Of a stretch of DNA of 63,410 bases, positions 14,604 to 22,967 are shown one piece after another. Position 1 is the first letter of the stretch. Every line of letters starts with the position of its first letter. This DNA is from an uncultured Microcaldota archaeon (GTDB lineage Archaea; Micrarchaeota; Micrarchaeia; Micrarchaeales; Micrarchaeaceae): assembly GCA_903884115.1 (NCBI GenBank), contig CAISDH010000031.1, forward strand, positions 1-63,410, read 5' to 3'. The translations under genes and the position numbers were made by a program. Below the pieces are notes generated by a model. The model was not told the origin of the DNA, did not search any database, and saw only the letters and a list, made by a program, of their open reading frames with translations.

Positions 14604-17573
14604 CTAATGGCACGTGGTGCTCGAGCTCTGCATCCATCCGCAGCCTGTGCTGCTCGTGCAGATGTTGCCGCCGCTGTCAATGTTGCTTGAGCTGCCCTGC
14701 GACCCTGACAGGCATATCAAGCCGCTGTTCTTCGCCTGCAGCCTGTTTTTCGTTATAACAGAGGCAGTGGTGTTTGAAAGCACCATCCCTGTGCCTGTGC
14801 TGCCCGTTGCAGTGTTGTTCGAGATTTCAATTCCAATCGAATTTGAAATTCGGTATGCAGTAGATGCCAGTGCTACGATGTTGTTGAGCAGAGAGGAGTC
14901 CAGGCCGCGCAAAATGCTTATGCCATAATACGATGCAGTGACGTTGTTCGCCAAGACCGTGGCGCTGGACACATTTGTTAGCGCAATCGCGGCATTCGTA
15001 GTGCTGTTGTCGAGTATCTTGTTGTTGAAAACTGTTATGCCAGAGTTCACCGCCACTATCGGACTGGCGAAACCCTTGAGGGTGCAGTTCTCTATGTTCG
15101 CATTATTCACGTTCTTGAAGGATGCAAACGTGCCTCCATTTGTCGCTATGATTGTGTGGCCGTTGCAGTTTATGGTGGTGCCATTGGCATACACGCTGTA
15201 GCAGGTGGCTCCGTAGTTGTACTCTGCGTCATTCTGAAGCGCGTAGGTGTCTGCCTGCAACGCGACAGCACAAGTGATCTGTGTTGCGCCCTGTAGAAGT
15301 GCTGCCATCCACGAGCATCCGATCTTCGTGGTGCCGTAGTTTATGCCTCCTATCTCGTCATTTATCCCGCTGTTGCCGTTGCAGACGTAGTCTGCATGGC
15401 CGCTGAGCTGCATCGTGTTGTTCACGACTATGTTGTTTTGCGAATTGCCCGTGAAATACATTCCTATGTAGTCAGTTCTTCCGTTGTTGTCGGCTATTAT
15501 GTTCCTCTGCGAGTTGTTGACCAGTATTCCGATGTTGCTGCCTGTGCCATAAGCGAAGCTGTTATTCATGATGCTGCTTACCGAGACGTGCGATAGCTTT
15601 ATCGACGCATTCGCTGCGCCTGTGACGAGGTCTCCTTCAATGGCGCTTTGGTTGACATTGCTCAGGCTTATGCCATAACGAGAGCTTTGCACCGCAACGT
15701 CGTATACGGCTATGGCCGACGAGTTGGATACGTTGATTCCTGCCGTGTATCCGTATATGGCGCAGTTCCTTATCGTGACGTTGTTCCTGCCGTTGATGTA
15801 GAATGCAGGCCCTGGTGTGGTGCTCATCTGTGACAGGGCATGCCCTGTGCAGTCGAGCGTGACGTTGTTGGCGTTGACGGTCATGCAATACGCCGGCTGG
15901 CCTACGATGTTGGCAGTTAAGGTGTAATTGCCCTGCCTGTTCAGTGTGGCACATCCGATTAACGGATAGTATGAAAGTCCTGACGAAACGTCCTGGTTGC
16001 ATTTCGCCCACTTGGTGTTGGTCAGCCCGCAACTCGTCTGCTGCATCAGGTTGTAGCTCGCGTTCACGGAATCAGGAGTGGCATAGACATCTATTATGGA
16101 GTTGTTGAACGCAACGCCCTTGCTGAACAGGTTTCCTACCGACTGGCTCAGGTATATGCCGTACTGGTTCTTTGAAGCATTGAATCCCAGAAAGTTGTTT
16201 GCGCTTGAATCCAACAGGTATATGCCGTACTTGCTCCCTGCGCTCGTGATGCTGCTGATCACGGAAGATGTGGTGTTCAGAAGCGCAAGGGATGCCGTGT
16301 CGTTCCTGAAGGTCATATTGCTTACATACGCGCCTGTAGAATTGCTCAGCTTCACACCGTAGCCGGAACCTCTTATGCTGCAGTTGGTTATTGTGATGTT
16401 GTACCTGCCGTCTGCAAGTATGGCCACTGCCGAATTTGTTATCGAGAAGCCCCTGCAGTCAAGCGTGGTGTTGTTAGTGTCCATTCTTATGCACGGCATG
16501 TCTGACTGCCTGAAAGTAGGATTCGACGTGTTCTCGAACATCGATGTGTCAAGGTTCGAGGTCAGCTGGTATTTGCCAGGAGATACCACCGAACCGCAGC
16601 TGTTTACATTGCTGCCTAGGTGTATTAACGAGAGGTTCGCAGGCGTATTGATGCCTCCGCATGTGACGAATGCGCAGCCTGTGTTGTTGTAGCAGTAATT
16701 TCCGCTAGCACGGCTGCTTCCCGGGAAACTGTTTGCGATCCCGCAGTGGAATGATGAAGGATTGTAGTTGAGCGTGTTGTTGATGTAGCTGTTGCCTGTG
16801 GAATTCACGCCTATGCCGTAGACCCTGTTGTTCTCTATGGTGTTGTTGTAGATAAGATTATTGCTTGATCCGTTTGCAAGGTAGAGTGCGCCATCCGTGC
16901 TGGATGCCTTCGACATTAAGTTGTTGCTCATGATGCTGTTCTGCGTACCGCTAAAGTAAGCATCGGAAAGATAGTTTGACGTGAGATTGTTGTTGCGCAC
17001 TACGACGTTGCTGGAATCCTGCGCGTACACCCCGTAAGAGAAATTCTCTATGGCACAGCCGGATACTGAGACGTTGTTATGCGCACTTATTTCTACCCCA
17101 TAAGTGAAAGGCGGCACTCCGGAATACGGCCCGGAGCCTATTATGCTGTGCAGGTTGCACACCAGCGCCACATCGCTTGCTGTGATGTTAATGCATGCGC
17201 CGCTGGGTATTGCTGTCTTTATGTTTGCCGACAGGAAATAGTTTCCGGGTTTGGAGATCTCTCCGCAGGCGCTTACCGAGCCTACCCTTATGACCTGTAT
17301 AGTGGTGGAAGTCGAGGTTGTGTTTGAGGGCTTGTGCAAAACCACCATAACGCCTGCAATTGCCACGATGACGATCGCTATGGCTGCGATTATCATGCGC
17401 GCTTCTGGCATATGGAACGCAGGTTTCTGCTGTTTTGCAGGCTGCTGCGCCTGTGAAGGTGCCGGTGCTTGCGTCGGTGAAGGAGGAGCCTGCGGCGTTC
17501 CGGCGCTCGGCTGCGATCCTGCTACTCCCTGAACACCTGTCGGCTGACTGCCCGAAACTATCTGGGCATACAT
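14604..17573 (-). CDS. Large surface protein of right-handed parallel beta-helix repeats
   Basis: This protein of about 990 aa has a Pro/Gln/Ala-rich cytoplasmic N-terminus, one signal-anchor helix (about 60-80) and a long Asn-rich ectodomain. The ectodomain consists of PbH1/NosD-type repeats (recurring N-N-x-I-x-x-N-x-I patterns). Four modules open alike with Cys...G-x-Y-x-L (CGEISKPGNYFLSANI, CGSVVSPGKYQLTSNL, CATLNRQGNYTLTANI, CAVALQADTYALQND) followed by a strand like NNVTLDCTGHAL. Its many N-glycosylation sequons fit a cell-surface carbohydrate-binding or structural protein. A TATA-like TTTTTAAAT at 17596-17604 makes ATG 17573 or 17582 the likely leaderless start; a GTG at 17591 is less likely. 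Confidence 0.8.
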   Translation of the reverse strand: MYAQIVSGSQPTGVQGVAGSQPSAGTPQAPPSPTQAPAPSQAQQPAKQQKPAFHMPEARMIIAAIAIVIVAIAGVMVVLHKPSNTTSTSTTIQVIRVGSVSACGEISKPGNYFLSANIKTAIPSGACINITASDVALVCNLHSIIGSGPYSGVPPFTYGVEISAHNNVSVSGCAIENFSYGVYAQDSSNVVVRNNNLTSNYLSDAYFSGTQNSIMSNNLMSKASSTDGALYLANGSSNNLIYNNTIENNRVYGIGVNSTGNSYINNTLNYNPSSFHCGIANSFPGSSRASGNYCYNNTGCAFVTCGGINTPANLSLIHLGSNVNSCGSVVSPGKYQLTSNLDTSMFENTSNPTFRQSDMPCIRMDTNNTTLDCRGFSITNSAVAILADGRYNITITNCSIRGSGYGVKLSNSTGAYVSNMTFRNDTASLALLNTTSSVISSITSAGSKYGIYLLDSSANNFLGFNASKNQYGIYLSQSVGNLFSKGVAFNNSIIDVYATPDSVNASYNLMQQTSCGLTNTKWAKCNQDVSSGLSYYPLIGCATLNRQGNYTLTANIVGQPAYCMTVNANNVTLDCTGHALSQMSTTPGPAFYINGRNNVTIRNCAIYGYTAGINVSNSSAIAVYDVAVQSSRYGISLSNVNQSAIEGDLVTGAANASIKLSHVSVSSIMNNSFAYGTGSNIGILVNNSQRNIIADNNGRTDYIGMYFTGNSQNNIVVNNTMQLSGHADYVCNGNSGINDEIGGINYGTTKIGCSWMAALLQGATQITCAVALQADTYALQNDAEYNYGATCYSVYANGTTINCNGHTIIATNGGTFASFKNVNNANIENCTLKGFASPIVAVNSGITVFNNKILDNSTTNAAIALTNVSSATVLANNVTASYYGISILRGLDSSLLNNIVALASTAYRISNSIGIEISNNTATGSTGTGMVLSNTTASVITKNRLQAKNSGLICLSGSQGSSSNIDSGGNICTSSTGCGWMQSSSTTCH

Positions 17574-17630
17574 GAAATACATAATAAGCACTAATTTAAA
17601 AATGTTGAATGCTAATCTATTTAATTACGT

Positions 17631-17704
17631 GCCTCGGTAGCTCAGCACGGTGGAGCGACCGTCTCGTAAGCGGTAGGCCGGGGGTTCAAATCCCTCCCGG
17701 GGCT
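17631..17704 (+). tRNA. tRNA-Thr (CGT anticodon)
   Basis: A complete cloverleaf: acceptor GCCTCGG/CCGGGGC (one G-T pair), T8, D arm, anticodon stem ACCGT/GCGGT with loop CTCGTAA (anticodon CGT, reads ACG), T arm GGGGG-TTCAAAT-CCCTC, discriminator T73. No CCA is encoded and no intron is present. The gene starts 58 nt upstream of the start codon of the leftward beta-helix gene, so the two are divergent. Confidence 0.93.
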
Positions 17705-17713
17705 CACGTTCAC

Positions 17714-17797
17714 ATGAGAATTGATCGGATGCAGAACGTAATCGAAGTGAAGGGGATAAAAAAGCAGTTCAAAACCTATGAGAGCTGCGGCGGTTGA
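17714..17797 (+). pseudogene. Possible N-terminal remnant of an ABC transporter ATPase
   Basis: Immediately after tRNA-Thr a 27-codon frame contains MQNVIEVKGIKKQFKTYE (from ATG 17729), which reads like the first strand of ABC-type ATP-binding proteins (compare IIEIKSLVKKFGDF in the intact ATPase at 37997-38989). It then stops at TGA 17795-17797 with no Walker A. I read it as a decayed gene start left beside a tRNA. It could be chance, since the match is only about 15 residues. Confidence 0.3.
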
Positions 17798-18076
17798 TTC
17801 CTCTCCACGGTTTCTAGTCATGCAGAAAACGCTTATATACTCGAACTCCGGCATAACTTTATGCCAGAATCTGCTCTGCTCAAGGAAGCCGCATGGTCGA
17901 TATCAGAGACGCAGGCGGGCGTCAGGGCTGCAAATGAGCAAAATACTTTTCCAAGCTTCTCACTCTGCTGCAGCAGATGATGCCTCTGTGCACATAACCG
18001 TTGCAGCGCGCAAACCCTGATCCCCTGCGTCGTCCAAAACCTTTTAGTTTAGAAAAACTTTATGTTGCTGGTGCTT
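17798..18076. other. Intergenic debris between tRNA-Thr and the phosphatase remnant
   Basis: Apart from a possible 39-codon frame at 17861 there is nothing convincing here. An overlapping frame in another phase (17778-18020, 80 codons) has an Arg/Ser/His-rich composition and no promoter, and I do not support it. A TATA-like TTATATA lies at 17832-17838. Confidence 0.4.
17861..17980 (+). CDS. Possible leaderless small protein (39 aa)
   Basis: ATG 17861 lies 23 nt after a clear TATA-like element (TTATATA, 17832-17838), the spacing seen at other leaderless genes here. The product begins MPESALLKEAAWSISETQAG and ends SLCCSR; no family is recognised. Low confidence because the region also holds gene remnants. 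Confidence 0.3.
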   Translation: MPESALLKEAAWSISETQAGVRAANEQNTFPSFSLCCSR

Positions 18077-18633
18077 ATGAAACTGATCTTGGTAAGGCAC
18101 GGGGAAACAGAGGAGAACAAGAACCTGATACTGATAGGTGGAGAGTGCCAGGGAACGCTGAGCGAGAAGGGCAAGCAGCAAGCAAAGGAGATGGCGCTGA
18201 AACTGAAAGACGTGAGAATAGACGTGATCTGCTCCAGCGACCTGGCAAGGGTCGTGGACACTGCAAGCGAGATCAGGATTCCCACGAGGACGCGCCTTTC
18301 AATGCGGTGAGCGACATAAGGGAAATAGACGTAGGCTCGCTGTCGGGCAAGCACTTTGATCGCATGGACATCATGTTCAATGCAGGATTGGATCCTGACA
18401 AGCCCGGGGAAAGTCTCGCCCACTTCCAGTCAAGGGTAAGATCATTCTTGCAGTCTCTTATGCAAAAGCACGAGTCATGTGCTGTGCTTCTAGTGTCGCA
18501 CGGCGGAGTGATCATGGCGATACAGAACATTCTGGCGAACAAGCCTCCGGAAGAGATGCGTAATGGGGAACGTCCCGCCAACGACCAGATAATGACTCTC
18601 GAAGTGAGTCGTAGTATGCTAAAGTCTCGTTGA
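18077..18633 (+). pseudogene. Histidine phosphatase (phosphoglycerate mutase-like), frameshifted
   Basis: The first frame gives MKLILVRHGETEENKNL with the catalytic RHG motif, and continues through ...QAKEMALKLKDVRIDVICSS-DLARVVDTASEIR before running to a stop at about 18310. The second half continues in the next phase from about 18290 (HEDAPFNAVSDIREIDVGSL) to LLVSHGGVIMAI (the second catalytic His) and ends at 18633. Joined, they form one ordinary histidine phosphatase of about 185 aa. One base appears to be missing around 18280-18292 (near ATTCCCACGAG). This is either a true inactivating deletion or a sequence error; both halves remain well conserved, so error or recent loss is plausible. 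Confidence 0.75.
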
Positions 18634-18653
18634 GGAGTTTGAAAGAGCCAGAT

Positions 18654-19259
18654 TCACGAGTAAATGGAATCGTAGCCTGTCTTGTCACCAAGTTTCGCTA
18701 TGTCTTCTATCCAAGAGGCTAGTTCGCTGAAACTATCACAATCCAGGCCAGGATAGATCTGCAACGTGTTGAAAAACATGTCCTGTACTTCTGTTACATG
18801 TTTCTGATCAGAGATGCTCTGCTTTAGTTTCTTTGTTTCTGCTACGAGTGCATCAAATATCTGCCTGCTCCTTGCTTCTCCGTATTTAGCATTCATATCT
18901 CTGGCTGCTTTTGCACGCATGAGCTCGTCCTCTTTTGGAGGGGAGTGATATACTCTTCCCATAACTTCCCGCAAGGTTCTTTCCTCATTATTGCTTTCAT
19001 CATCACGTAATCCAATATCCTTCTTAAGAGAGGCAACAAGATGTTCCACTATGAATTTGCGTCCAATCTCATAATAGAAGTACGCTGGCTCTTTTCCGGT
19101 CTTTATCCTTTCCCATTCCTTTTCAATCTTTAATACACAATCCAGGTCCAGAATGGGAGACCTAAGTTCAAGGTTGGCTCTAATCTCGCTGCAATACTTA
19201 TCTGCTAGCGTAATCGCCGCTTCGATGGTTATCTTGCTGTCTATTGTTTTTGCTTCCAA
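18654..19259 (-). CDS. Uncharacterised helical protein (201 aa)
   Basis: This soluble, charged, mostly helical protein starts MEAKTIDSKITIEAAITLAD. I recognise no family. A possible motif is HSPPKEDELMRAKAARDMNA mid-protein. A TATA-like ATTTATATC on the minus strand lies about 30 nt upstream of the start, consistent with a short leader. It is convergent with the frameshifted phosphatase and divergent from the repeat-rich membrane protein at 19375. Confidence 0.6.
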   Translation of the reverse strand: MEAKTIDSKITIEAAITLADKYCSEIRANLELRSPILDLDCVLKIEKEWERIKTGKEPAYFYYEIGRKFIVEHLVASLKKDIGLRDDESNNEERTLREVMGRVYHSPPKEDELMRAKAARDMNAKYGEARSRQIFDALVAETKKLKQSISDQKHVTEVQDMFFNTLQIYPGLDCDSFSELASWIEDIAKLGDKTGYDSIYS

Positions 19260-19374
19260 ATATGTCCCCTACTACTCGTGCAGTTCAGATATAAATACCA
19301 GGCGTAATTAAGGCCGTGTCCAATAGACCTGTCATTTTAAAGGTTTTTCTTGAGATTAGTCGCTGGCGACTAGC

Positions 19375-21054
19375 GTGGATTCAGACGACTTACCAGAGGA
19401 ACAGGACACGCCCAAACAGACTTCGGAACCTGACAACTCGCCAGAAGAACAGAATGCTCCAGAACAGACTCCGAAACCTGACGAATCATCAGATTCAGGT
19501 ACTGCGGCAGATTCCACAGCAAAAGACGATAGTTCTTCAGGTGAGCAGGGCAGTAAGAAGAAGCCTAAGCCCAAAGCGCGGCAGAGGAAGCTGCAAACTC
19601 CAAAAAGTGCAGCAGGCGGTGCAAAGCGGGCAGCCAAGATCGGTGCCCTGCCCAAAGAGGCAAAACAAGGGCATGTTGAATCCAAACCAATGCCTCCTTC
19701 ACCAGAGGTGCCGGGCACTGCGTCACCGGCGCCTGAACCTTTGCATGCTTCCGGATCCACATCAGAACCTGCCAACGCCGCGGAATCACCTAAACCTTCA
19801 AATGCTATTGAATCTGCGCCTGCGCCAGCAAAAGTAACTGGATCTTCGCCTCCGGCAAAAACAACAGCATCTGCGCCAGAACCAGCAAAGCCGGCAAATA
19901 ATGCAGTCAAGCCCGAGCCGGAGCACAAGAAACCGCCAGTCCAGTCTGGTGCTGTTCCGTCAGGTGATTGGTACGAGCCGCCCAGCAATGCCAAACCGAA
20001 ACCAGCGGTCGTGCACGAACCTGAACACAAGGAAACTCCCATCACATCTGGCGATGTTAAACCTGGTGATTGGTATGAGGTTCCAGGCACTGCCAAACCG
20101 AAACCAGCGGTCGTGCACGAACCTGAACACAAGGAAACGCCCATCACATCTGGCGATGTTAAACCTGGTGATTGGTATGAAGTTCCAGTCGGGGCCAAGC
20201 AGAAATCAGCTGCAGTGAGCCACACGGCGCTTGCAACGCAGCCCGCGACCGAACCTAGTGCCCCTAATACGGCGCCAAAAGTCTCCAGACCCCTCCTGGA
20301 ATGGGACATTCTGAAAGGGATACTGATAATCATTGCAATAATCGCCATAGTTGCGCTGTCCCTGTTCTATGCGCTGAGCCACAACCTGTTCAAAAGCGTG
20401 ACAACCACTGTGCTAACCACGATCACAGTCAAATCAACTTCAACAACAGCACCAACCACCACCATTCCAATGAACAGCATAGTCGTGCAAACTGGCAATG
20501 CCTCGTACGTAGGAAATAGCATCGTGAAGGTGTCCGGGGGGATTTCGCCGGTGCCGTCATCCTCCGGAGTTGCCGTGCTTTTCTCAGTCACGAATCCGAA
20601 AGGCGTCCAGGTGGTCGGCGCAGAGCTGCCGCTCTCAGCTTCTGGCAGCTTTGAGACCAGCTTCGTTGGCGGGGCTACCAATGCCTGGATCAACGGCACG
20701 TACACGATAACTTCAAACTGCTGCGGCTTGATCGGCAATAATACCTTCAAATGGGCGCCGGTGCCGACACCTGCCCCGTCAAGCACCATCATAGTCATAA
20801 TATGCTCCATATACACGATGGTGCACAATGCAATATTCCTGCTGTGCATAATGCTGCTGATTTTCGGAGCTGCCATGTACGCCCTTAGCAATGTGATGCC
20901 TGGCTCCAACAAGAATACATTCATGAACTATGGCATAGGGCTGATGATAGGAGCCATGATCGCCATAATAATCACGGTGCTTGCGCCATACATTCTCAGG
21001 GCGATCGCCGGCAACGCCCTGCCCATAGCTTCGTGCGCATCAAAGCCTTTCTGA
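19375..21054 (+). CDS. Repeat-rich four-helix membrane protein (559 aa)
   Basis: The GTG start at 19375 follows TTTTAAAG (19335-19342). Residues 1-200 are a disordered Glu/Asp/Pro/Lys/Ala-rich region. Residues about 206-273 are two near-identical 34-residue repeats (HEPEHKETPITSGDVKPGDW) with a degenerate third copy before them. A helix at about 312-335 is followed by an extracytoplasmic Ig-like beta domain (about 350-465) and three closely spaced C-terminal helices (about 473-545). The family is unrecognised. The long charged N-terminus is predicted to be cytoplasmic, so the repeats may bind an intracellular partner. Confidence 0.7.
   Translation: MDSDDLPEEQDTPKQTSEPDNSPEEQNAPEQTPKPDESSDSGTAADSTAKDDSSSGEQGSKKKPKPKARQRKLQTPKSAAGGAKRAAKIGALPKEAKQGHVESKPMPPSPEVPGTASPAPEPLHASGSTSEPANAAESPKPSNAIESAPAPAKVTGSSPPAKTTASAPEPAKPANNAVKPEPEHKKPPVQSGAVPSGDWYEPPSNAKPKPAVVHEPEHKETPITSGDVKPGDWYEVPGTAKPKPAVVHEPEHKETPITSGDVKPGDWYEVPVGAKQKSAAVSHTALATQPATEPSAPNTAPKVSRPLLEWDILKGILIIIAIIAIVALSLFYALSHNLFKSVTTTVLTTITVKSTSTTAPTTTIPMNSIVVQTGNASYVGNSIVKVSGGISPVPSSSGVAVLFSVTNPKGVQVVGAELPLSASGSFETSFVGGATNAWINGTYTITSNCCGLIGNNTFKWAPVPTPAPSSTIIVIICSIYTMVHNAIFLLCIMLLIFGAAMYALSNVMPGSNKNTFMNYGIGLMIGAMIAIIITVLAPYILRAIAGNALPIASCASKPF
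19990..20193 (+). repeat. 102-bp tandem repeat (2 copies) inside the membrane protein gene
   Basis: Copies at 19990-20091 and 20092-20193 differ at only a few positions near their ends and encode 34 residues each. A diverged copy lies upstream (about 19888-19989, with PEPEHKKPPVQSG). Such near-identity implies recent duplication or gene conversion and predicts length variation between strains. Confidence 0.85.
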
Positions 21055-21130
21055 GCCGCTCCTGCACGGGAGTGCAACGCATCAAAAGGCATTTAATCAT
21101 CTTCAGTCAGAGCATTATACTGTCAAGTGC

Positions 21131-21169
21131 GGGGGAAGCCCACAGGCTTTAGCCGTGGGAGGATGTCAC
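21131..21169 (+). mobile_element. IS200/IS605-like right-end hairpin (solitary remnant)
   Basis: GGGGGAAGCCCACAGGC followed by TTTAGCCGTGGGAGGATGTCAC forms a stem CCCAC-(A)-GGC / GCC-GTGGG (21139-21143, 21145-21147 with 21152-21159) closed by loop TTTA with one bulged A. From memory, this sequence and hairpin closely resemble the right end of archaeal IS200/IS605 (tnpB-type) elements, where the same region is the 3' end of the guide RNA scaffold. No tnpA or tnpB is nearby. It ends directly at the DUF59 start codon and its GGGAGG now serves as that gene's Shine-Dalgarno-like site. Confidence 0.5.
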
Positions 21170-21463
21170 GTGGTAAGTGTAAAAGATGTCGTGAATGCGC
21201 TGCGCGAGTGCCTGGATCCGGAACTTGGCGCGAGCATAATAGACATAGGGCTGGTGTACGGTATAAGCGTCACGAACAGCAAGGACGTGAAAGTTGTGCT
21301 TACGATGACTTCGCCGATGTGCCCGCTTGCAAGCTCTATACTCTCAAACGCGCAGCAAAGGCTCGAAGCCGTGCCGGGAATAGGAAAGGTGGCGATTGAG
21401 CTAGTGTGGGATCCGTTATGGAGCCCTGAGATGATGGGCGGCGATATGAGGTATTTGCACTAA
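21170..21463 (+). CDS. MIP18/DUF59 family Fe-S assembly-type protein (97 aa)
   Basis: The product carries the DUF59 (PF01883) signature: ALRECLDPELGASIIDIGLV near the N-terminus and the conserved Cys in TMTSPMCPLASSI, followed by VWDPLWSPEMM. Relatives (PaaD, SufT, MIP18) assist iron-sulfur cluster assembly or transfer. I start at GTG 21170, 7 nt after GGGAGGA; the in-frame GTG at 21155 would lie inside the hairpin. The 3' end overlaps the convergent ndk gene by 4 nt. Confidence 0.85.
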   Translation: MVSVKDVVNALRECLDPELGASIIDIGLVYGISVTNSKDVKVVLTMTSPMCPLASSILSNAQQRLEAVPGIGKVAIELVWDPLWSPEMMGGDMRYLH

Positions 21464-22026
21464 TCGTAGAGCATGCTCTCGTCAGATCTCTTGTACTCCA
21501 CAAGCTCGCTTTCCTTGAACCACAGCGGCACTTCGCGCGCTGCGTCTGCCTTGTCTCCTGAGACATGCAGCATGTTCTTTATTGCGCGCTTCTTGGCGTC
21601 GGCCAGGTCGTAGGAATCCGATGAGTACATGCCGCGTATGCTTGAACGGTCTGCATCTGTCGGGCTCGTGGCTCCAGTGATTTTCTTTACGTTCGCCACT
21701 GCCTCGTTGCCCTCCACCACCATTGCGACAACAGGCTTGTTGGTGAGATAATCGAACAGGTAGCCGCGGATGCGCTGGCCGATCTGCAGTTCGGTATCCT
21801 TGACTTCGATGCCGCGCTTCTTGTACGAGTTTATGGTCTTGGCCCCTATGCTCTTCAGGTACTCCTCGTCAGCCACGTAGTGCTTGTCAACGATGCTCCT
21901 GTCAGGCTTCACCATCTTGATGCCTATCACTTTCAGGCCCGCATCCTCGAATGCGGCTATGGACTTGCCTATCAGTGCCCTGTATACGCCATCGGGCTTC
22001 ACCAGTACTAGCGTGCGCTCAATCAT
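21460..22026 (-). CDS. ndk: Nucleoside-diphosphate kinase
   Basis: The product opens MIERTLVLVKPDGVYRALIG, the classic NDK start, and has the active-site His in NMLHVSGDK (His 154). At 188 aa it is about 35-40 residues longer than the bacterial enzyme; the extra part (about 55-95) is inserted before FDYLTNKPVV. It balances NTP pools by transferring the gamma phosphate via phospho-His. ATG 22026 is preceded by GTGAT; a longer frame (22071) adds a non-homologous leader. Confidence 0.93.
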   Translation of the reverse strand: MIERTLVLVKPDGVYRALIGKSIAAFEDAGLKVIGIKMVKPDRSIVDKHYVADEEYLKSIGAKTINSYKKRGIEVKDTELQIGQRIRGYLFDYLTNKPVVAMVVEGNEAVANVKKITGATSPTDADRSSIRGMYSSDSYDLADAKKRAIKNMLHVSGDKADAAREVPLWFKESELVEYKRSDESMLYD

Positions 22027-22090
22027 ATAATCACGAAGATATGCACAGCAATATAATAAAAAGCTGCGCAATCCCTGCGCTAATTTCAGG

Positions 22091-22888
22091 TCAATTGCGA
22101 ATCATCAACGCGACCGTCCCGTTCGCATACTTTACAAACTCCCCGTTTGCCATGTGCTCCAGGGTCTTCGGGAATATGCGCCAATCTCCGACTTCCTTTA
22201 ATTTGTCCTGGTGCGCTTTCGCGATGCCATTGGCCTCTTCCACATTCTCCTCCCTCCTTAGGTATTCCAGAGTGATCCCTTCGGGCAGTTCCACCGTTAC
22301 GGGCTCTGATATCATCAGCACAGGGCCGCCATCTACCTCGCATGTGACCAGGTGCGTGCTCGCCCTTATCTCTGGCTCGCCGTCCAGTATCGCATCCAGG
22401 ACTGCGTGGTTGCCGGTGTACTTCCTCTTCAATGTCTCGTCAGTTATTGAAAGGTCCGCAGGGTGTACGTTGATTATCATGTTCTCATACGCGCTGAGAA
22501 GCGGCTCCGTGACTATTATCTCGTAACCCGCAAGGGCTATGCAGTCTATTCCGGATTCAACGTTCTTCAGGCATTGCAGCACTTCGCTGAAGTAAGGTGC
22601 GCGCGCACCCAAGTCTCCTGGATCCTCCAAGTGAGATTTAAACTCTTTGAAATCCGAGTAGAACAAAGACGGGATTCCAAACCTCTCTGCTATCCTCCAC
22701 GCATTGTTCTTGTCCTCATAATTGTCCGTGACTATGGTTGAGATGTTGTATGGCGCCTGCCTGCCGCCCCCTTCCAGCTCTTTCTGGACTTCCAGCAGCT
22801 TTACCGCATTGGTGCCTGAGCCTGACATGAACACTGCAACCTGCATGGGCGTTTCCCTTGGTTCGTACAGCTTACTTATGCTAGACAT
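22091..22888 (-). CDS. Formyltransferase of the PurN (GART) type
   Basis: It has the formyl-transferase N fold: VAVFMSGSGTNAVKLLE (glycine-rich phosphate loop), IINVHPADL (catalytic Asn and His) and THLVTCEVDGGPVL (catalytic Asp). The family uses 10-formyl-THF to formylate glycinamide ribonucleotide in purine synthesis. At 265 aa it is longer than PurN (about 200 aa), with a C-terminal extension. No other purine genes are in the window, so the exact substrate is uncertain. A TATA-like TTATAAATA at 22911-22919 supports the leaderless start at 22888. Confidence 0.8.
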   Translation of the reverse strand: MSSISKLYEPRETPMQVAVFMSGSGTNAVKLLEVQKELEGGGRQAPYNISTIVTDNYEDKNNAWRIAERFGIPSLFYSDFKEFKSHLEDPGDLGARAPYFSEVLQCLKNVESGIDCIALAGYEIIVTEPLLSAYENMIINVHPADLSITDETLKRKYTGNHAVLDAILDGEPEIRASTHLVTCEVDGGPVLMISEPVTVELPEGITLEYLRREENVEEANGIAKAHQDKLKEVGDWRIFPKTLEHMANGEFVKYANGTVALMIRN

Positions 22889-22967
22889 GCTTTTTCATGA
22901 GCGGAATGTAATATTTATAAGTTCCGTGCATGCATTATATTCGTCTATTTGTTTCAGAGGTGCTCTC

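Noticed and set aside
17778-18020. An 80-codon frame after tRNA-Thr
   Set aside because: It has no promoter at suitable distance, an Arg/Ser/His-rich composition and overlaps the better-supported 39-codon frame.
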